Assembly: GCF_014199915.1 (NCBI RefSeq)
Contig: NZ_JACHOO010000005.1
Coordinates: 1-64,000 of the forward strand
From: Prosthecomicrobium pneumaticum
GTDB taxonomy: Bacteria > Pseudomonadota > Alphaproteobacteria > Rhizobiales > Kaistiaceae
Length of the DNA stretch: 64,000 nt
Direction: 5' to 3'
Position numbers and translations under genes: made by a program. Numbering within the stretch: position 1 is the first letter of the stretch; each line of letters begins with the position of its first letter. Below the pieces are notes generated by a model. The model saw only the letters and a program-made list of their open reading frames with translations. It had not been told where the DNA came from and did not search any database. This document shows, piece after piece, positions 60,503 to 64,000 of this stretch.

Positions 60503-62837
60503 CGGCTCGACCAACCCGCTCGCGGCGGAGGCGCGCGCCGTTGCGCACGAATCGGCGCACAAGCACGTCGCCGGCACGGCGGAGTTCATCGACGACATGC
60601 CCGAGCCGGCGGGCACGCTGCACGCCGCCTTCGGGTTGTCGGCCATCGCCTCCGGCACGATCACCGCGCTCGATCTGTCGGCGGTCGCCGCGGCGCCGGG
60701 CGTCGTGGGCATCGTGACCGCCGCCGACATTCCCGGCCGGAACGACATGAGCGCCAGCGGTTCGGGCGACGATCCGCTGCTCTCGACCGGCGAGATCCGC
60801 TATTGCGGCCAGCCGGTCTTCGCGGTGCTCGCGACCGATCGCGATGCCGCCCGCCGGGCGGCGCGGTGCGCCCGAATCACCTATGACGAGACGCTGCCGG
60901 TGGTCGACGTGGCGGCCGCCCGCGCCGCCGGCCGCGGGCCGAGCTTCCCGCCGCTCACGCTTGCCCGCGGCAGTGTCGAGGACGGTCTCGCCGCCGCGCC
61001 GCTGACGATCGCCGGCCGGATCGCGATCGGCGGGCAGGAGCATTTCTATCTCGAGGGCCAGGTGGCGCTCGCCGTGCCGGGCGAGGATGGCGAGGTGTTG
61101 CTCTACTCCGCCACCCAGCATCCGAGCGAGGTGCAGGAGGCGGTGGCGCATATTCTCGGCGTCGCCGCCCATGCCGTGCGCGTCCATGTCCGGCGCATGG
61201 GCGGCGGCTTCGGCGGCAAGGAGACCCAGCCGACCATCTTCGCCGCGCTCGCCGCCGTCGCGGCGCGGAAATTCCGCCGGCCGGTGAAGATCCGGCCCGA
61301 CCGCGACGACGACATGACGATCACCGGCAAGCGGCACGATTTCGTCGTCGATTACGCGCTCGGCTTCCATGAGGACGGCCGGATCGAGGCGGTGGACGCC
61401 GTCTTTGCGGCACGCTGCGGTCATTCCGAGGATCTGTCGCGTGGCGTCACCGACCGGGCGCTGATGCATGCCGACAACGCCTATTTCTATCCGCATGTGC
61501 GTCTGCGCACCGAGCCGCTGCGCACCGACACGGTGTCGAACACCGCGTTTCGTGGCTATGGCGGACCGCAGGGCGTCGTCGCCGCGGAGCGCATGATCGA
61601 GGAGATCGCCTATGCGCTCGGCCGCGATCCGCTCGATATCCGGAAAGCGAATTTCTATGCCGCGCCCGACCGCAATGAGACGCCCTACCACCAGGACGTG
61701 CACGACAACATCATGCTGCGGATCGTCGAGGAGCTGGAGGCCTCCTCGCACTATCGCGCCCGCCGCGCGGCGATCCTCGCGGAGAACGCCCGCTCGCCGG
61801 TGGTGAAGCGCGGCATCGGCCTCGTCCCCGTCAAATACGGCATCAGCTTCTCGAAGAAGGCGATGAACCAGGGCGGCGCCCTCCTCGCCGTCTATCGCGA
61901 CGGCTCGGTCCATCTGAACCATGGCGGTACCGAGATGGGCCAGGGTCTCAACACCAAGGTGGCGCAGGTGGTGGCCGACGAGCTCGGCATCGCGCTCGCC
62001 CGCATCCGCCTGACGGCGACCGCCACCGACAAGGTGCCGAACGCCTCGCCGACCGCCGGATCGGTCGGCGCCGACCTCAACGCCATGGCCGCGCAGGACG
62101 CCGCGCGCACGCTGAAGGCCCGGCTGGCCGCCTTCGCCGCGGAGCGGGCCGGCGTCGCCGAAGACGCCGTCGTCTTCGAGCACGAGGCGGTCCGCATCGG
62201 CGCAGAGCGGATCGGCTGGGCCGAGCTGGTGGGCGAGGCCTATATGGCGCGCGTGCCGCTCTCGGCGACCGGCTTCTACCGCACACCCGGCCTCTCCTGG
62301 GACCGCAAGGCGGGGCGCGGCAGCCCCTATTTCTACTTCACCTATGGCGCGGCCTGCGCCGAAGTGGCGGTCGACACCCTCACGGGGGAATATGCCGTCG
62401 AGCGGGTCGACGTGCTGCAGGATGTCGGCCGCTCGCTCAATCCGGCGATCGACCGCGGCCAGATCGAGGGCGGCTTCATCCAGGGCATGGGCTGGCTCAC
62501 CACCGAGGAGCTGTGGTGGGACGGCAAGGGACGGCTGCGCACCCACGCGCCGTCGACCTACAAGATCCCGCTCGCCTCCGACCGCCCCCGCGTCTTCGAG
62601 GTCCGGCTCGCCGCATGGTCTGAGAACATGGCCCCCACCGTGGGACGTTCGAAGGCGGTCGGCGAGCCGCCGGTCATGCTGGCGGTATCGGTGCTCGAGG
62701 CGCTCGGCATGGCGGTGGCGAGCACCGCCGACTACCGCCTCCCGCCCCGCCTCGACCCGCCGGCGACGCCCGAGCGCGTGCTCGCCGCGATCGAACGGCT
62801 GCGGCGGGATGTGGACTTTGCCGGCGTTCTCCTGTAA
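60495..62837 (+). CDS. xdhB: Xanthine dehydrogenase-type large subunit (molybdopterin-binding)
   Basis: 780 residues. Domains: aldehyde oxidase a/b hammerhead (about 20-130), then the molybdopterin-binding region with RRMGGGFGGKETQP, TAFRGYGGPQGVVAAERMIE, LNHGGTEMGQGLNTKVAQVV and the catalytic Glu in KAVGEPPVMLA. These match XdhB of xanthine dehydrogenases. It overlaps xdhA by 8 nt with GAGG upstream. The usual third gene, xdhC for cofactor sulfuration, does not follow; rplS does. The substrate could be xanthine or another heterocycle or aldehyde. Confidence 0.93.
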   Translation: MADGSTNPLAAEARAVAHESAHKHVAGTAEFIDDMPEPAGTLHAAFGLSAIASGTITALDLSAVAAAPGVVGIVTAADIPGRNDMSASGSGDDPLLSTGEIRYCGQPVFAVLATDRDAARRAARCARITYDETLPVVDVAAARAAGRGPSFPPLTLARGSVEDGLAAAPLTIAGRIAIGGQEHFYLEGQVALAVPGEDGEVLLYSATQHPSEVQEAVAHILGVAAHAVRVHVRRMGGGFGGKETQPTIFAALAAVAARKFRRPVKIRPDRDDDMTITGKRHDFVVDYALGFHEDGRIEAVDAVFAARCGHSEDLSRGVTDRALMHADNAYFYPHVRLRTEPLRTDTVSNTAFRGYGGPQGVVAAERMIEEIAYALGRDPLDIRKANFYAAPDRNETPYHQDVHDNIMLRIVEELEASSHYRARRAAILAENARSPVVKRGIGLVPVKYGISFSKKAMNQGGALLAVYRDGSVHLNHGGTEMGQGLNTKVAQVVADELGIALARIRLTATATDKVPNASPTAGSVGADLNAMAAQDAARTLKARLAAFAAERAGVAEDAVVFEHEAVRIGAERIGWAELVGEAYMARVPLSATGFYRTPGLSWDRKAGRGSPYFYFTYGAACAEVAVDTLTGEYAVERVDVLQDVGRSLNPAIDRGQIEGGFIQGMGWLTTEELWWDGKGRLRTHAPSTYKIPLASDRPRVFEVRLAAWSENMAPTVGRSKAVGEPPVMLAVSVLEALGMAVASTADYRLPPRLDPPATPERVLAAIERLRRDVDFAGVLL

Positions 62838-62941
62838 AGGGCCGCATCCCGCGGCACAGGCCGACGGGCCTCAACTGAAAACAGCGCGCCGAAACGCTTG
62901 TGCCGTCCTCGAAGGCGGCATGCCGGCAGGAGTGGATCACG

Positions 62942-63313
62942 ATGAACATCATTCAAGAGCTCGAGAAGGAGCAGGCCGAAGCGATCGCCGCGCTCCGCGC
63001 CGTCCCCGCATTCGCCCCCGGCGACACGCTGCGCGTCAACGTGAAGGTCGTCGAAGGCACCCGCAGCCGCGTCCAGGCCTATGAGGGCGTCTGCATCGCC
63101 CGCTCCGGCGGCGGCCTCTCCGAGAGCTTCACCGTCCGCAAGATCTCCTATGGCGAGGGTGTCGAGCGCGTCTTCCCGGTCTATTCGCCGCTGATCGACT
63201 CGATCGAGGTGGTGCGCCGCGGCAAGGTGCGCCGCGCCAAGCTCTATTATCTGCGCGACCGCCGCGGCAAGTCGGCCCGCATCGCCGAGAAGCAGGACAA
63301 GCGCCCGAACTGA
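62942..63313 (+). CDS. rplS: 50S ribosomal protein L19
   Basis: 123 residues. Start [11 protein letters not shown], then [33 protein letters not shown], the conserved [17 protein letters not shown] and [34 protein letters not shown]. The ATG at 62942 has CAGGAG upstream; a longer frame adds 14 unsupported residues. It is normally adjacent to trmD; here a 32-kb catabolic block separates them. Confidence 0.98.
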   Translation: MNIIQELEKEQAEAIAALRAVPAFAPGDTLRVNVKVVEGTRSRVQAYEGVCIARSGGGLSESFTVRKISYGEGVERVFPVYSPLIDSIEVVRRGKVRRAKLYYLRDRRGKSARIAEKQDKRPN

Positions 63314-63335
63314 GCGGGCTCCGCTTCTTCTTCCG

Positions 63336-63367
63336 AAGGCGCGGCCCGGCCGCGCCTTTTTCTTTTT
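63336..63367 (+). terminator. Intrinsic terminator after rplS
   Basis: Stem AAGGCGCGG/CCGCGCCTT with loop CCCGG, followed by TTTCTTTTT. It starts 23 bp after the rplS stop and would end the ribosomal transcript before leuC. Confidence 0.85.
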
Positions 63368-63432
63368 CGCTGCTGCGGCGCAATATGGCGCGCCGTTGTT
63401 TCGCCCGTCCGGCGCTGCTATTTAGAGCCGTT

Positions 63433-63570
63433 ATGAACGAGGCCTTCGCCCCCGCCGGAACCGATCAGCCCGCCGCGCACCGCGCGGTACTGGACGATCA
63501 CGCCCGGCTGCCCTGGCGCTTCTTCGCCCGGCTGATGGCCACCGAGGACCGGGGTCCGGATCGACTTTGA
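63433..63570 (+). CDS. Possible small protein upstream of leuC
   Basis: 45 codons starting [20 protein letters not shown], then a segment with [20 protein letters not shown]. No family recognised and no strong ribosome site. It lies between the rplS terminator and leuC. It may be a real small protein, a leader peptide or chance. Confidence 0.3.
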   Translation: MNEAFAPAGTDQPAAHRAVLDDHARLPWRFFARLMATEDRGPDRL

Positions 63571-63635
63571 CGGGGCCGCAGCGCCCCGGCCGATCTCCAC
63601 CCATCCGCCTTCATCCGATCCGAGGAACCGACGCC

Positions 63636-64000
63636 ATGTCCGCGTCCGCCCAGCCGAAAACCCTCTACGACAAGATCTTCGACGACCACATCGTCGAGCG
63701 CACGCCGGACGGCAACGTCCTGCTCTATATCGACCGCCATCTGGTGCACGAGGTGACGAGCCCGCAGGCCTTCGAGGGCCTGCGCGTTGCCGGCCGCAAG
63801 GTGCGCGCGCCGCAGAAGACGCTCGCCGTCGTCGACCACAACGTGCCGACCACCGACCGTTCGCACGGCATCGCCAATCCGGAGAGCGCGCTGCAGGTCG
63901 CGACGCTCGCCGAGAACGCCGCCGAGTTCGGCGTCGAATACTACTCCGAACTGGACCACCGCCAGGGCATCGTCCACATCGTCGGGCCGGAGCAGGGCTT
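63636..64000 (+). CDS. leuC: 3-isopropylmalate dehydratase large subunit LeuC, N-terminus
   Basis: 121 codons are visible and the gene runs off the window. The start [40 protein letters not shown] and [10 protein letters not shown] are diagnostic of LeuC, which with LeuD isomerises isopropylmalate in leucine synthesis through a 4Fe-4S cluster. The rplS-leuC order is usual in Hyphomicrobiales. CGAGGAACC lies upstream of the ATG. Confidence 0.96.
   Translation, partial: MSASAQPKTLYDKIFDDHIVERTPDGNVLLYIDRHLVHEVTSPQAFEGLRVAGRKVRAPQKTLAVVDHNVPTTDRSHGIANPESALQVATLAENAAEFGVEYYSELDHRQGIVHIVGPEQG

Noticed and set aside
60171-62546. A 791-codon open frame on the minus strand
   Set aside because: Antisense to xdhAB, no recognisable motif; another high-GC shadow.

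Overview
The window is high-GC DNA (around 70% by eye) from an alphaproteobacterium, most likely of the order Hyphomicrobiales. The evidence is the backbone gene set: the ffh-rpsP-rimM-trmD run with rplS and leuC further on, plus DUF2794, DUF1223 and IalB-type proteins and a tesA/ybbA/ybbP pair. There are no insertion sequences, no CRISPR array and no intact phage genes. A single tRNA gene, tRNA-Ser(CGA), is present.

Left arm (1-11 kb). A partial threonine-dehydratase-like gene and an M14-type deacylase lie divergent from an IclR regulator. Next comes a sugar ABC importer operon on the minus strand (RhaM-like mutarotase, two permeases, binding protein, Gfo/Idh dehydrogenase). It is divergent from a glycosidase-like protein plus a COG3618 lactonase-type hydrolase. 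A matching 35-bp element sits in both divergent promoter regions, which ties the two loci into one probable IclR regulon. An MFS transporter converges on the end of this block.

11.2-14.2 kb is an atypical stretch. It holds decayed methyltransferase/glycosyltransferase fragments and an AT-rich polytopic membrane protein, and ends at tRNA-Ser. 14.4-30.9 kb is housekeeping: DUF1223 protein, htpG, DUF2794, an acetyltransferase, a BAX inhibitor family protein, the YbbA/YbbP-type ABC system with TesA, an aldo/keto reductase, ThpR, a pterin dehydratase, a YkvA-like protein, an IalB-like protein, then ffh-rpsP-rimM-trmD.

30.9-62.9 kb is a 32-kb catabolic block between trmD and rplS, genes that are normally close neighbours. 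(a) A ten-gene minus-strand operon carries an RbsA/RbsC-type sugar ABC importer with two permeases, a HisD-family dehydrogenase, a LacI regulator, an unknown helical protein, a metallo-beta-lactamase-fold hydrolase, a lambda-crystallin-type dehydrogenase and an SDR. Three copies of the palindrome GAGAACGTTCTC mark it. (b) A plus-strand operon carries a FadR-type GntR regulator, a second sugar ABC importer whose ATPase has a 125-residue extra C-terminus, a D-apionate-lactonase-like enzyme, DenD-like D-erythronate dehydrogenase and two SDRs. (c) otnC-otnK and ltnD-otnI are divergent around two LacI-type operators and form a near-complete erythronate/threonate route to DHAP. (d) Another GntR regulator, a DHA2-type MFS pump, an SDR with an apparently inactive tandem partner, and a two-subunit xanthine-dehydrogenase-type molybdoenzyme. 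The picture is a soil or plant-associated bacterium specialised in unusual sugars and acid sugars. rplS and a truncated leuC close the window.
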